Shown: positions 43,696 to 53,494 of the stretch, one piece after another
Layout: every line of letters begins with the position of its first letter
Position numbering within the stretch: the first letter of the stretch is position 1
From: CALARM01 sp036746235
Lineage (GTDB): Bacteria > Vulcanimicrobiota > SpSt-956 > JAKJGF01
NCBI GenBank assembly: GCA_036746235.1
Contig: DAIOEN010000010.1
Coordinates: 1-64,000 of the forward strand
Direction of reading: 5' to 3'
Length of the DNA: 64,000 bases
The notes under the pieces: generated by a model
What the model was told of the DNA's origin: nothing
The model's database searches: none
What the model saw: the letters and a program-made list of their open reading frames with translations, nothing else
Position numbers and translations under genes: made by a program

Positions 43696-43721
43696 GCCTG
43701 TACTGTTTACAAGTCAGTTCT

Positions 43722-44192
43722 GTGGATAAAAAAGATAAAAATATGAAAAATATTTATACGCTTGAATTCATTATAAATGGCAGAGTGGAAAAGATAAGTT
43801 ATGCTATGAGAGTGGACTTTGATCTTTATGCGGCCCATTGTTATGAATATGAACTCGGTGCCATAGGAGATACACTGGAAGAAGCTCATAAAAATGTAAA
43901 AGAAGTCCTGGAATATTACCTTTATGAAAGATTCCCTGAAATAGAAAATTTCATGAATGGCTATAATGAAGAGTGGCATGAGAGAATAAGAAAATTTAAA
44001 GAACATATAGTTCATATGGGAGTAACAAAAAAACGATTAAAAAAGCCCTATAAATATGTAATATACGAACTGGATGCCCGTTATTACGCATGGTGCCTGG
44101 ATGTGAATATACGCAGGGAAGGAAGAAATATTAAAGAAGTTGAATGTTTTTTGAGAGAAGCTTTAAAAAATCTGCCGGAAGAGAGAAGTTAA
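43722..44192 (+). CDS. Duplicated HicB-fold protein
   Basis: 156 aa. Two similar segments are seen, 8-75 (AAHCYEYELGAIGDTLEEAHKNVKEVLEYYL) and 105-156 (YYAWCLDVNIRREGRNIKEVECFLREAL), each like the HicB partial RNase H fold with the GxTxEEA pattern. GTG (43722) or ATG (43743) could start it; neither has a good ribosome site. No toxin follows, so it may be an orphan antitoxin or ligand-binding protein. Confidence 0.6.
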   Translation: MDKKDKNMKNIYTLEFIINGRVEKISYAMRVDFDLYAAHCYEYELGAIGDTLEEAHKNVKEVLEYYLYERFPEIENFMNGYNEEWHERIRKFKEHIVHMGVTKKRLKKPYKYVIYELDARYYAWCLDVNIRREGRNIKEVECFLREALKNLPEERS

Positions 44193-44299
44193 GAAAGAAA
44201 TGAAGGAAAATAGAAAAAATATTTTTTACACCGGCGGATTTTGTCGGTGAGGGTATGGTAGGATTGTTTTAAACATTTTAATGGAAAGGGCACATAAAT

Positions 44300-46483
44300 A
44301 TGAGCAACGATGATTTTGTACTGACTCCTGAAATGGCTGATAATTTTATAAAAGGCTTATATTGCTATGGTCTGGATCTTATGAAAAAAGGCGATAATGA
44401 TATGGCTCTCAGAGCCTTTGACACAGTAATGGAAATTGATCCAGACTTCCTTCCGGTTCTGAAAGCAAAAGGCTCTCTTTTATTTTCCCTGAAAAGATAT
44501 GATGAAGCCATGGAATGCTGTGATAAAATTTTAGAACTTGAGCCGGGAAACATCAATTTTATCTGTCAGAGAGGACATATTATGTTTGCTCTCGGTAAAT
44601 ATGAAGAAAGTGGCAGATGTTATGACAGGATGTTAGAAATGGAACCTGATAATCTCAATGGCCTTCTTGGAAGAGGAAATGTTCTTGCTTCTAAAAAGAA
44701 ATATGAAGAGGCTATGTCTTACTCTGATAAGGTTATAGCTCAGTTTGTCGGAGATGAATCGGAAAAAGCAAGATTAACTCTTATGTCAGCTTATCTCAAT
44801 AAAGGCAGATGTCTGGAAGGTCTGGATAAAATAGAAGAAGCCCTGGAATATTATGATAAAATGATAAAGATTGAGCCGAATTATGTGAGAGCACTGGTAT
44901 TAAAAGGGATGGCATTTGGTAATCTCGGAAAATTCAAGGAAGCCAATGAATGTTTTGATAAAGCTTTAGAACTAGATCCTATGAATGAAGCAGTAATAAA
45001 AATGAAGATGAGTGCGTTAAAGGAAATGGGTAAATTGGAAACCTTTATGCAGACCTGTATTAATTTTGGAGATAAGGTCGATATGATTGAAGGTGCAGAA
45101 GGCCGGTTTGGCTATGACATTACTAACCCTGTTCCTGTATATCTGGATAAAGGCCAGAGAGAATATCTTTCAAAATTACTCTGTCCCTGCAATGTATTAT
45201 TTGATTTCGAGAGAGTTCGCAATGTGGGGAATGGTGTGGACGGCCATATTGTAGATGAATATAAACTGACATGTAAAAATAGGAAACATAATATAATCCT
45301 TTATATGGATATGTACCATCACGGAGAAAGTTCATTAATTCCTGAGGGGCTTACAACCAGGGAAAATTACGAGGCCTATTTATGGAAAACCGTAAAACCA
45401 GGCTATAAAGACAATATACCTTTACTTGAAGCCTTAGAAGAGAAAGATGAGAAAAAGGCTATGTTACTTATAGAAAATGGTGCAGATGTTAATATCAGGG
45501 ATATTTTTAAAAAGACACCTTTACATTATGCTGTTTCCGGCTGCAGTGAGGAGATGGTGAAATTTCTTATTGACAGAGGGGCAGATGTTAATGCTGTAAG
45601 CCATTACGGATATACGCCCTTATATTTTGCAGCTTCAGGAGCTTATAAAAACAGTAAGGCTATTGTAGAAATATTAGTTCAGCATAAAGCCGATGTTAAC
45701 TTTAGAGATTCAGAGGGAAACACGCCTTTACATAATGCATCAAGAGATGAAAAACGTGATAGTATTAAAATAGCCGAAATTTTAATAGAACAGGGAGCAG
45801 ATATTAATGCTAAAGATATACATGGAAATACTCCTTTAAGTCTGGCACAATCAAATAAATGTAAAAGATTAGCAGAGTTTTATATTAAACATAATGCCAG
45901 AGTTACCGGCAAAAATGAAGGGTATACGCCTTTACATTATGCAGTTTCGGAAAATGACATAAAAAAATTAAAATCTCTTCTTAAAAACAAAGAAGATATC
46001 AATTCAAAAGATTATTATGGACGAACTCCTCTACATATTGCCATATTAAAAGGATATAAAGAAGTGTTGGATTTGCTTCTTGAACAGGGAGCGGATGTCA
46101 ATTTTGAAGATAATCATAAGTGTACTCCTCTCCATTACACTGTTACAGAGAGAGAAAAAAAATTAAACTATTTACTGGAAGACCGGGGGGAAAGAATCAA
46201 ATCTAAAAATGATAAACAACTTGCTTCTCTACATAAGAGTATAACAAAAAGAGATATACAGATAGCCAGATTGCTTATTAAAAACGGAGCTAATATTAAT
46301 GCCGGGGATTATGAGGGCAATACACCTTTACATAAGGCAGTCATGGAAAATCAAAAGGAAATAGTTGCGATGTTAATTAAATATAAAGCCAATATCAATG
46401 GTAAAAATTCCTTTGGCGATACGCCTCTGGACAGGGCGAAGGCCGGTGGACAGGAGGAGATAATAAAATTGTTAAATGGGTAG
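44300..46483 (+). CDS. TPR-ankyrin repeat protein
   Basis: 727 aa, no signal peptide. TPR units occupy about residues 10-245 (ALRAFDTVMEIDPDFLPVLK, EALEYYDKMIKIEPNYVRAL). A middle domain (about 250-370; ETFMQTCINFGDKVDMIEGA, CPCNVLFDFERVRNVGNG) is not recognised. Ankyrin repeats run from about 375 to the end (TPLHYAVSGCSEEMVKFLID, TPLHKAVMENQKEIVAMLIK). It is probably a cytoplasmic protein-interaction scaffold. The 107-bp upstream spacer has an imperfect CACCGGC...GTCGGTG hairpin. It sits directly before the CRISPR operon, with no functional link shown. Confidence 0.88.
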   Translation: MSNDDFVLTPEMADNFIKGLYCYGLDLMKKGDNDMALRAFDTVMEIDPDFLPVLKAKGSLLFSLKRYDEAMECCDKILELEPGNINFICQRGHIMFALGKYEESGRCYDRMLEMEPDNLNGLLGRGNVLASKKKYEEAMSYSDKVIAQFVGDESEKARLTLMSAYLNKGRCLEGLDKIEEALEYYDKMIKIEPNYVRALVLKGMAFGNLGKFKEANECFDKALELDPMNEAVIKMKMSALKEMGKLETFMQTCINFGDKVDMIEGAEGRFGYDITNPVPVYLDKGQREYLSKLLCPCNVLFDFERVRNVGNGVDGHIVDEYKLTCKNRKHNIILYMDMYHHGESSLIPEGLTTRENYEAYLWKTVKPGYKDNIPLLEALEEKDEKKAMLLIENGADVNIRDIFKKTPLHYAVSGCSEEMVKFLIDRGADVNAVSHYGYTPLYFAASGAYKNSKAIVEILVQHKADVNFRDSEGNTPLHNASRDEKRDSIKIAEILIEQGADINAKDIHGNTPLSLAQSNKCKRLAEFYIKHNARVTGKNEGYTPLHYAVSENDIKKLKSLLKNKEDINSKDYYGRTPLHIAILKGYKEVLDLLLEQGADVNFEDNHKCTPLHYTVTEREKKLNYLLEDRGERIKSKNDKQLASLHKSITKRDIQIARLLIKNGANINAGDYEGNTPLHKAVMENQKEIVAMLIKYKANINGKNSFGDTPLDRAKAGGQEEIIKLLNG

Positions 46484-46535
46484 AAGTAAAGAGGGTTCAT
46501 ATTTTTTGTAAATTTTTTTAAAATATAAGGGAGGA

Positions 46536-46697
46536 ATGAAGTTTTTGGAGAATAAATTTAAAAGAGATTACTCGATTAATAGAGAACTAAAAAATTTACG
46601 TTGGTTTTTGCTAATTTCACCTATTGACCTTACTAATAAGGGACAAAAAAAATTAAAAAGCGATCTTGAAAGCGATCTTGACAGGATTGTTTTTTAA
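46536..46697 (+). CDS. Short ORF, possible transposase remnant
   Basis: 53 aa beginning MKFLENKFKRDYSINRELKN with AGGGAGG before the ATG. LKNLRWFLLISPIDLTNKGQ is reminiscent of the C-terminal region of ISL3-family transposases (...WLLLKNPENLT...). The resemblance is weak, and the -35 box of the cas operon lies inside its 3' end, so it may be an IS remnant rather than a working gene. Confidence 0.4.
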   Translation: MKFLENKFKRDYSINRELKNLRWFLLISPIDLTNKGQKKLKSDLESDLDRIVF

Positions 46698-46705
46698 ATT
46701 ATGAT
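46678..46705 (+). promoter_or_regulatory. Candidate promoter of the CRISPR-Cas operon
   Basis: TTGACA (46678-46683), a 16-bp spacer and TATGAT (46700-46705), followed by 49 bp to the cas8 start with a strong AAGGAGGTGA ribosome site. Confidence 0.6.
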
Positions 46706-46754
46706 AATATTATCCTATTTAAGTTGGATTTAATACAATCAAGGAGGTGATAAA

Positions 46755-48155
46755 ATGCAACAGGAAAAACCTTTATACATATGGACAGGACATGCTCTAC
46801 CGGATATGGGAATAGCTATTCTTACTGCTTTTTCAGAAAAAGAAAGACCGGAAGAACTGACGGAAGAAGATTTAGAGAAATTTGCTCAGTATGCTGAAAA
46901 AGCTTACCTTACCCCTGCGTTAAGCAGCTACCTAAGTGTTCTATTCACCATTAATTGTGGTTCTACAAATCCTAGTTCTACCCCAGACAAAAAGCAAAAA
47001 TATACAAAATATATATTACGAGCTTACAAAGAAAATGTTTCTGAAAAGCTCCCTTTATGTATATATTGTAAGAGACCATCAGTAGAACTTTTTGTCAACA
47101 ACCAACCTTTACCTATTTGTAGGGATGTTGTCCCTATGTTAACGGGTAGAGGTATGATTAACTTTTTTCCAAAAGGAATTGTAGGTCTTCCATTATGTGG
47201 TTTCTGCATACTGGCTATTCAGGCACTTTCCGTAGGCTCTCCTAAATGTGGAGGGAAAGCTCTTATCATTCATTCCGAGGATCACTCTTTTCTCATGGAA
47301 CTTCTCAAAAATGATGAATGGCTGCCAAGATTACGAAAAATAATACAGCTTTCAGAAACATCAGACAGTAAGCTTCCAGCCATGTCAAAGCCTAAAACTC
47401 GTATTATAGAAATTATAGAAAGAGCGAGAATAGAAGAAAATGTAAAAAGTAGTGTAACTATCTATCATCTATCCAACGATGGTCGGAGTCCAGGAATTGA
47501 TATCTATTATTTGCCATGTTTTACAATTAATTTTGTCATCAGAGCAAAAACTAAAAAATTCTCTAAAGTCTGGGAAAGACTAATTCAGTCTTCATGGGAT
47601 AATCAGAAAGAAAAAGACACCAATGAAAACTATACCAGCAGAAATTATCTTTATGAAGATTTATTTACTCTTCCAGAAGAATCCGGGAAATTTATAAGGA
47701 CTTATTTCCTTAGAAAAGGGCTCAGTTTAAACTTGATGACATGGAATATTACAGAATTATTTTTAAAGGAGGTGCTGGGAATGGAGAAAGCCAGAATTGA
47801 AGCTATTAAACTCCTGGGAGATAAGATTGCAGAGGAAATAGTAAGTAATAATGATAAAAGACTCTGGGAGCAGATCTATAGAGTCGATTATCCGAGAAAA
47901 TTTGATAAAATAAGGAATATTTTGATTAAACAGAGTGCCAGAATGATAAAAAACTCAAAAGAACCTCTAACAAATTTTAAAAACTTTCTTGACATATTTG
48001 AAGAAGGGGAAGAAATAGCAAGGACCAACTGGGAATTAGCATGGGATCTTGTACTTATCAGAATCATAGATAAACTTTATGAGGCAAAATGGTTAGAAGA
48101 AAATAAAGATCTTCTACAAGACAAAGAAGAAAATACAATAAATAAGGAGGAATAA
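46755..48155 (+). CDS. cas8a: Cas8a1/Cst1-like type I-B Cascade large subunit
   Basis: 466 aa. The CXXC_CXXC layout of the Cst1 family is visible: C102-x2-C105 (LCIYCKRP) and C148-x2-C151 (LCGFC), a zinc-finger-like site. The start IWTGHALPDMGIAILTAF is also typical. It would be the large Cascade subunit, recognising the PAM and recruiting Cas3. ATG with a perfect AAGGAGGTGA ribosome site; cas7 starts 1 bp after its stop. Confidence 0.88.
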   Translation: MQQEKPLYIWTGHALPDMGIAILTAFSEKERPEELTEEDLEKFAQYAEKAYLTPALSSYLSVLFTINCGSTNPSSTPDKKQKYTKYILRAYKENVSEKLPLCIYCKRPSVELFVNNQPLPICRDVVPMLTGRGMINFFPKGIVGLPLCGFCILAIQALSVGSPKCGGKALIIHSEDHSFLMELLKNDEWLPRLRKIIQLSETSDSKLPAMSKPKTRIIEIIERARIEENVKSSVTIYHLSNDGRSPGIDIYYLPCFTINFVIRAKTKKFSKVWERLIQSSWDNQKEKDTNENYTSRNYLYEDLFTLPEESGKFIRTYFLRKGLSLNLMTWNITELFLKEVLGMEKARIEAIKLLGDKIAEEIVSNNDKRLWEQIYRVDYPRKFDKIRNILIKQSARMIKNSKEPLTNFKNFLDIFEEGEEIARTNWELAWDLVLIRIIDKLYEAKWLEENKDLLQDKEENTINKEE

Positions 48156-48156
48156 T

Positions 48157-49215
48157 ATGTTTATCACTGGTTTATTAGTAATGCATGCTCCTGCAAGCGC
48201 CTTAAATAATTCCGGCACACAGGAAGGGGCACGAACGGATAATACCGTTGCGGTTAAATATATAAAAACAAAAGAAGGTAAATATCCATACATATCAGCC
48301 CAATCATTTAAATACTGGTTGAGAACGACACTGGAGCAGGAACCGAACTGGAAATCAGCTCCTGTGTACAGAGAGGCAAAAATAGCCTATCCTGATGCCA
48401 ATCCAATCAAATATTATGACGATGATTTATTCGGTTATATGAGAGCTCAATCAAAAAAAGCCGATGCTAAAAAGAAAAGAGAAGAAGAGCAGAGGCACGA
48501 TGAAACCCTTACTGATACAACTATAACAAGAGTGGCACCATTCAGAATGAGTACAGTAGTATCCCTTGCCCCTGTAAGTATTGTAGATGATTTTGGGACA
48601 ATGTCACGGCATGAAGGTGATCCTGTGCCTCATGAACATCAGTTTTATCGATGCAACATGAAAGGTCTCTTCAGCCTGGATCTGAAATCATCAGGAACTT
48701 TTTCATACAAAGAAAAAACCGGTTATTTAAATCTTGACAACAACAGAATAAAAGAAGCACAGGAGTTAAAACTTATTCACAATGAAAAAGAAAAAACCTA
48801 TCAACTTCCCATACAGGATAGAACCGAAAGGGTATCAACACTGTTAAAAGGTATATCAGTTATTTGCGGCGGGGCAAAACAGGCACTTCATTATACAGAT
48901 GTTACTCCTTCAATAATTATGGTTATGGTAACAAAAGGCGGCAATCATCCATTACAGTATATAATAACAGCAGATTCACAGGGATTACCAAAGGTACATA
49001 CTGAAGCCTTACAGGAAATGATTAACGTATGGGGAGATCAGATCAAATCCAGACTTTATGTGGGATGGGTGAAAGGTTTCTATGATGCAGAGAGAGAGAA
49101 TTTAGAGAACATTTTAAAATCAGTCAGTAGTTTCGGATTTACATTAGGACATCCGAAAGAAATTTTAGAACAACTTGCCAGTGATCTTAAAGATAATTCT
49201 TCCTGGTGGGAGTGA
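48157..49215 (+). CDS. cas7: Cas7 (Cst2/DevR family) Cascade backbone
   Basis: 352 aa. N-terminal RRM-like fold with FITGLLVMHAPASALNNSGT and AVKYIKTKEGKYPYISAQSF, as in DevR/Cst2 proteins; the loop between about 90 and 125 is Lys/Glu-rich. Multiple copies would polymerise along the crRNA spacer. Sits between cas8 and cas5, with AAGGAGG upstream. Confidence 0.92.
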   Translation: MFITGLLVMHAPASALNNSGTQEGARTDNTVAVKYIKTKEGKYPYISAQSFKYWLRTTLEQEPNWKSAPVYREAKIAYPDANPIKYYDDDLFGYMRAQSKKADAKKKREEEQRHDETLTDTTITRVAPFRMSTVVSLAPVSIVDDFGTMSRHEGDPVPHEHQFYRCNMKGLFSLDLKSSGTFSYKEKTGYLNLDNNRIKEAQELKLIHNEKEKTYQLPIQDRTERVSTLLKGISVICGGAKQALHYTDVTPSIIMVMVTKGGNHPLQYIITADSQGLPKVHTEALQEMINVWGDQIKSRLYVGWVKGFYDAERENLENILKSVSSFGFTLGHPKEILEQLASDLKDNSSWWE

Positions 49216-49219
49216 TTTT

Positions 49220-49987
49220 ATGGAAGTATTAAAGATAGAATTAGACGGTATAACAACTTCATTCCGTATGCCTCATTTTTTAATAGGAAGACAGATGTCC
49301 TATCCCATGCCGCCTCCGGCGACTATATACGGACATGTCTGCAGCGCAGTTGGAGATTTCCTTCCTCCTGAGTCTTTCAAATTTGCCTATTATTTTACCT
49401 ACCAGGGTAAAGGTGACGATATGGAGGCAATATATCAAACTATTGCCGGAAGCGGAAAAGTAGATAAAAAATGGGGAGAGGTAAAAAATATAGAACTGAC
49501 TATGAACCCTGTTTTAAGGCAGTTATTCCTCTTTCCAAAGCTTGAACTATATATAGATGCTCCCGGAAGACTGGAAGAATTCTACAATGCCTTTATCTGT
49601 CCGAGATATCCTGTTATACTTGGTCGCTCTCAGGACATGGCAGGCTATCGTTCTGTAAAAATTATAAAATTAGAAAAAAATCCTTTTGCCTATTTCGAAG
49701 GCACCATACTTCCCAATACTTACAGTAGAAGGACAGGAACAGGCATATCTGTAATTATGCCTAAATTTATCGATCCAGATGACAGAAGAAATGTAAACTG
49801 GTGTATGTATATTGCTCTTGAAAGAAGAGTTTTTCTCACTGATAAAGACGAAGAAAGTGTCAATATAATAAAACCGGAACAGAATGAATCATTCTGGATT
49901 GATCCTGAGACACCGGAAATAAGAGGGTTACATAGAAGTGTCATATGGCATTCATTTGTAGAAGAGGAGAGTGTAGTTGGCATATGA
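49220..49987 (+). CDS. cas5: Cas5 of type I-B
   Basis: 255 aa from the ATG at 49220 (GGGAG upstream; the longer frame overlaps cas7). The N-terminal RAMP fold has RMPHFLIGRQMSYPMPPPAT and IYGHVCSAVGDF, a Cas5 signature. Binds the crRNA 5' handle. Ends with an ATGA overlap with cas3, indicating coupling. Confidence 0.9.
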   Translation: MEVLKIELDGITTSFRMPHFLIGRQMSYPMPPPATIYGHVCSAVGDFLPPESFKFAYYFTYQGKGDDMEAIYQTIAGSGKVDKKWGEVKNIELTMNPVLRQLFLFPKLELYIDAPGRLEEFYNAFICPRYPVILGRSQDMAGYRSVKIIKLEKNPFAYFEGTILPNTYSRRTGTGISVIMPKFIDPDDRRNVNWCMYIALERRVFLTDKDEESVNIIKPEQNESFWIDPETPEIRGLHRSVIWHSFVEEESVVGI

Positions 49988-52314
49988 ATAAAACGAGAGA
50001 AATGCTTGGAGATTTATGGGCGAAAAGTTCCCAGAACGGCGAACAGGGGGAAACACTTGTAGAACATACTGTAAGTGTTGTATCAATGCTACCTGAACTA
50101 AAGAAACGATTTCCTCACATTGATGAAATAGCCTGTGATAAAAGACTGTGGCATCAATTATTCTGGGCATGTTGTATTCATGACCTGGGGAAGGCAGGAA
50201 GCAGTTTCCAGCAGGTTCTCAGAGGAGAACTCAAGTGGCCGAAATATCGCCATGAAGTCCTGTCTCTGGCATTTCTCCCTTTTATTGTAAGAAAAGATAC
50301 AGAGGATTATAAATGGATTGCCTCTGCCATAGTATCACATCATAAAGATGCAAGGGATACAGTAAAAAGCAAATATGATCCTGATACTCCGGAAGCCATC
50401 GAAGATTTAGAACTGGTAGAAATGGTTTCGGAAATTGATGATAATGTAGTGAGAAATATACTTACATGGTTAAAAGAAGAAGCATATAATTTAATTGGCG
50501 GAAATCTTGAAGGCTCTGTGGATATGGTAGATATGATACCGGTAGACGATTTCTGTAAAAAATTCCATAAAGAAGGACCTGATAATATACTACATGGACT
50601 TAAAACATTTAAAAAATTATTAAGAGAATTGCGAAAATCTCCTGCAGGTAATCCAATGAATATGAAAGGATTAATTGTAAGGGGACTTTTAGTTCATTCA
50701 GACCATCTGGCTTCAGCCCATACCTTTGATTTAAAATTTACTAATTATCCTGACCCGGATTGTCTGGCCAGAGCTCTCGGGATAGATGCAAATAACTTCA
50801 GAAGTCATCAGAGACATGCTCTTAATTCAACCGGCTCAATTATCTTAACTGCACCTACAGGAAGCGGAAAAACAGAAGCTTCATTATTATGGGCTTACAA
50901 TCAACGTTTAAAATTTAATTTCTCAATACTTGTATATTTACTTCCGTTTCAGGCAAGCCTGAATGCCATACACAGGAGATTAATAGACGTTATGGATACG
51001 TCACCTGCCCTGCTTCATGGCCATAGTGTTCAGAGCCTGTATCGTAAATTATCAGACATGGGGTATTCGCCCGGAGAAGCCTCTAGCGAAGCTAAAAGAT
51101 TAAAAAATCTGGCCAAATTACATCAGCCGGATATATGGTGCGCCACACCATATCAATTATTGAGAGCCGCCTATAGGCTGAAAGGTTTTGAAGCTATATG
51201 GACATCTCTTTCACACTCACTTTTAATCGTAGATGAAATCCATGCCTATGACCCATCACGGCTCGGCATGTTTCTGGAACTTCTCATAGAATTAAAAAAC
51301 AAATGGCAGAGTCGTATATGTTGTATGACGGCTACAATGCCTTCATGGCTCAAAAAAATAATCATAAAAGATATAGCAGACACAGAAATTCCTATTGACG
51401 AAGAGTTGTTTAAAAGTTATAAAAGACACCAATTAGAACTCATTGAAGGATCAATATTATCAGAACATGTATTAAATCTTATCCAGGATGAAGTGAATAA
51501 TAATAAATCTGTTCTCATAGGAGCAGATACTGTCAATATGGCACAGGAGATAAAAGAAGAATTAATCAAAAGGCTCGGGAAAGACAGAGTATTTCTTCTA
51601 CACAGCAGATTTAATGCAAGAGATCGTCTAAAAAAAGAGAAAAAATTAATGGAACTGCTTGATGCAAGACTTTCTAAAAATATATCAATAGCAGTAGTCG
51701 CCACACAGGTAATAGAAGTAAGCCTTGACCTGGATTTTGATACAATAATAACAGAACCTGCTCCGATGGAAGCACTTATCCAGAGATTTGGCAGAGTAAA
51801 TCGCAGAGGCAAAAAAGGAACTGTTCCTGTAAGGGTTGTTACAGAGTCTGAAGGAGCTTACTTTATCTATAATGAACAATTACTTAATAATACTATTGAC
51901 ATTTTAAGAAAAGCTAATGGTACAGTTCTTGACGAATTAAAATTGATGGAATTTCTTGATGAAATTTACAATGGTGAACTCGAAGAATTTTATCTTAATG
52001 AAGTTAACAGAGCAAGAGATGAATTCAGAATTACCTGTCTTAAAACTTTACGGGCTTTTGAAAGTGATGATGATCTTTATGAAATATTCGATAAATTATT
52101 TGACAATGTAGAAGTTCTTCCAAAATGCCTGTTAGAACAATTTTACTGTGATTTAAAAGAAAAAACAATCCTGGAAGCAATGAGTTTACTGGTTCCTATG
52201 AGATGGAAAACATTGTGTATATTAAAATCAAAAGGATTATGTGAATGGAATGATAAGTGGAAAATTAATATTGTTGACCTTCCTTATGATGAAGAGACAG
52301 GACTTATTTATTAA
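49984..52314 (+). CDS. cas3: Cas3 HD nuclease-helicase
   Basis: 776 aa. HD domain at the N-terminus with H66-D67 in CIHDLGK and SHHKDARD; SF2 helicase with Walker A APTGSGKTEA (K296), DEIH at 417-420 and motif VI in QRFGRVNRRG. It is recruited by Cascade to unwind and degrade target DNA. Starts on the cas5 stop (ATGA). The 61 bp to cmr1 contain only a ribosome site. Confidence 0.95.
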   Translation: MNKTREMLGDLWAKSSQNGEQGETLVEHTVSVVSMLPELKKRFPHIDEIACDKRLWHQLFWACCIHDLGKAGSSFQQVLRGELKWPKYRHEVLSLAFLPFIVRKDTEDYKWIASAIVSHHKDARDTVKSKYDPDTPEAIEDLELVEMVSEIDDNVVRNILTWLKEEAYNLIGGNLEGSVDMVDMIPVDDFCKKFHKEGPDNILHGLKTFKKLLRELRKSPAGNPMNMKGLIVRGLLVHSDHLASAHTFDLKFTNYPDPDCLARALGIDANNFRSHQRHALNSTGSIILTAPTGSGKTEASLLWAYNQRLKFNFSILVYLLPFQASLNAIHRRLIDVMDTSPALLHGHSVQSLYRKLSDMGYSPGEASSEAKRLKNLAKLHQPDIWCATPYQLLRAAYRLKGFEAIWTSLSHSLLIVDEIHAYDPSRLGMFLELLIELKNKWQSRICCMTATMPSWLKKIIIKDIADTEIPIDEELFKSYKRHQLELIEGSILSEHVLNLIQDEVNNNKSVLIGADTVNMAQEIKEELIKRLGKDRVFLLHSRFNARDRLKKEKKLMELLDARLSKNISIAVVATQVIEVSLDLDFDTIITEPAPMEALIQRFGRVNRRGKKGTVPVRVVTESEGAYFIYNEQLLNNTIDILRKANGTVLDELKLMEFLDEIYNGELEEFYLNEVNRARDEFRITCLKTLRAFESDDDLYEIFDKLFDNVEVLPKCLLEQFYCDLKEKTILEAMSLLVPMRWKTLCILKSKGLCEWNDKWKINIVDLPYDEETGLIY

Positions 52315-52375
52315 GTAATATAATATTAATAATATAAAAATAAGGTAACAAAAAACTTTCAGGAAGGAAAAAATT

Positions 52376-53494
52376 ATGCAGTCAGTTAATATATCCATAA
52401 GAACATTAACCCCTCTCTTCACCGGCGGTATAGACGGCACAGCAGCTCGCCTTCATGAAACATCCATTATCGGAAGCCTTCGGTGGTGGTATGAATTAAT
52501 AGTCAGAGGACTCGGCGGAATTGCCTGCGACCAGACAATCAACAGGTGTACCTTTGACATAAAAAAATATAATAAATTAGGAAAAGAAATACAGGAGGAA
52601 AAAGAGAGATTGCATAAATCCGGCTTATGTGATGCCTGTCAGATATTCGGAGCTACAGGCCGGAAAAGGCAATTCAAAATGAATATATTCCCGGCCACAG
52701 ACAAAACCTTCTGGAGAAAAGGTATACTGAATGTTCGCCCTGCAGGGCGACATAACGGATGGTATCTTCCATCAGGATTTATGGGAGATTGCAAAATCAG
52801 ATTATATGGAACTGAACTTGCTGTAAATCTCATAACTTCATTATTTTTTTTCCTCGAAGAATGGGGAGCTATTGGTGCAAAAAATCAACTGGGTTATGGT
52901 TTATTTAAAATCACAAATAAAGAAGAACTGAAAAAATGTTCCATTTCTGAGCAGTTACAGGTAAAACCTGTTGATTTAAACGATAAATTAATCTTCTTTA
53001 AATATACCTTTTCCCCGTCTGACCAGGACTGGTGGACAGGTATTAACGGTATCCAGCGTCTCCTGGGAAATTCAATACATGCAAATATATTGTATAATCT
53101 TTACAGAGAGGGTATGGTTCCCATAGCTCCAGTACTTAAAAATTTTTGGAGATATGAAAAATGGCATGCTCCTTATGAAATCAAAAGCTGGTTAATGGGT
53201 ATGTCGAGAGGCGAAAAGAAAAGCAAAAGTAAAGTATCCGTAAGCTGGGCTTACAGAGATGAAGGAGAGAATAAATGGACAATCAGAGGATGGATATGGC
53301 TGCCTGAGAATCGGAAAAAAGGAAATGATAACTTTAGTGAGGATATTAATAAATTCATAGAATTGATAAAAGACAAAACTATATGGATAAAATCGTTAAA
53401 TCTGAAGGAACCCGGTTCAGGAATAAAACCGGCAGTAAATGAGATTATAAATCAGAGTGATTTTGTTAACTTTCTAGGAGGTGGTGCTATATGA
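52376..53494 (+). CDS. cmr1: Cmr1-like RAMP protein, type III module
   Basis: 372 aa. N-terminal RAMP motifs RTLTPLFTGGIDGTAARLHE, IIGSLRWWYE and CDACQIFGATG identify Cmr1, the subunit near the crRNA 3' end in type III-B/C complexes. A second RAMP repeat is degenerate. Ends in ATGA shared with the ATPase gene, so translation is coupled. Confidence 0.85.
   Translation: MQSVNISIRTLTPLFTGGIDGTAARLHETSIIGSLRWWYELIVRGLGGIACDQTINRCTFDIKKYNKLGKEIQEEKERLHKSGLCDACQIFGATGRKRQFKMNIFPATDKTFWRKGILNVRPAGRHNGWYLPSGFMGDCKIRLYGTELAVNLITSLFFFLEEWGAIGAKNQLGYGLFKITNKEELKKCSISEQLQVKPVDLNDKLIFFKYTFSPSDQDWWTGINGIQRLLGNSIHANILYNLYREGMVPIAPVLKNFWRYEKWHAPYEIKSWLMGMSRGEKKSKSKVSVSWAYRDEGENKWTIRGWIWLPENRKKGNDNFSEDINKFIELIKDKTIWIKSLNLKEPGSGIKPAVNEIINQSDFVNFLGGGAI

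Noticed and set aside
44209..44260. CACCGGC...GTCGGTG hairpin before the TPR-ankyrin gene as a terminator
   Set aside because: Imperfect stem without a T-run on the plus strand; could be structural only.
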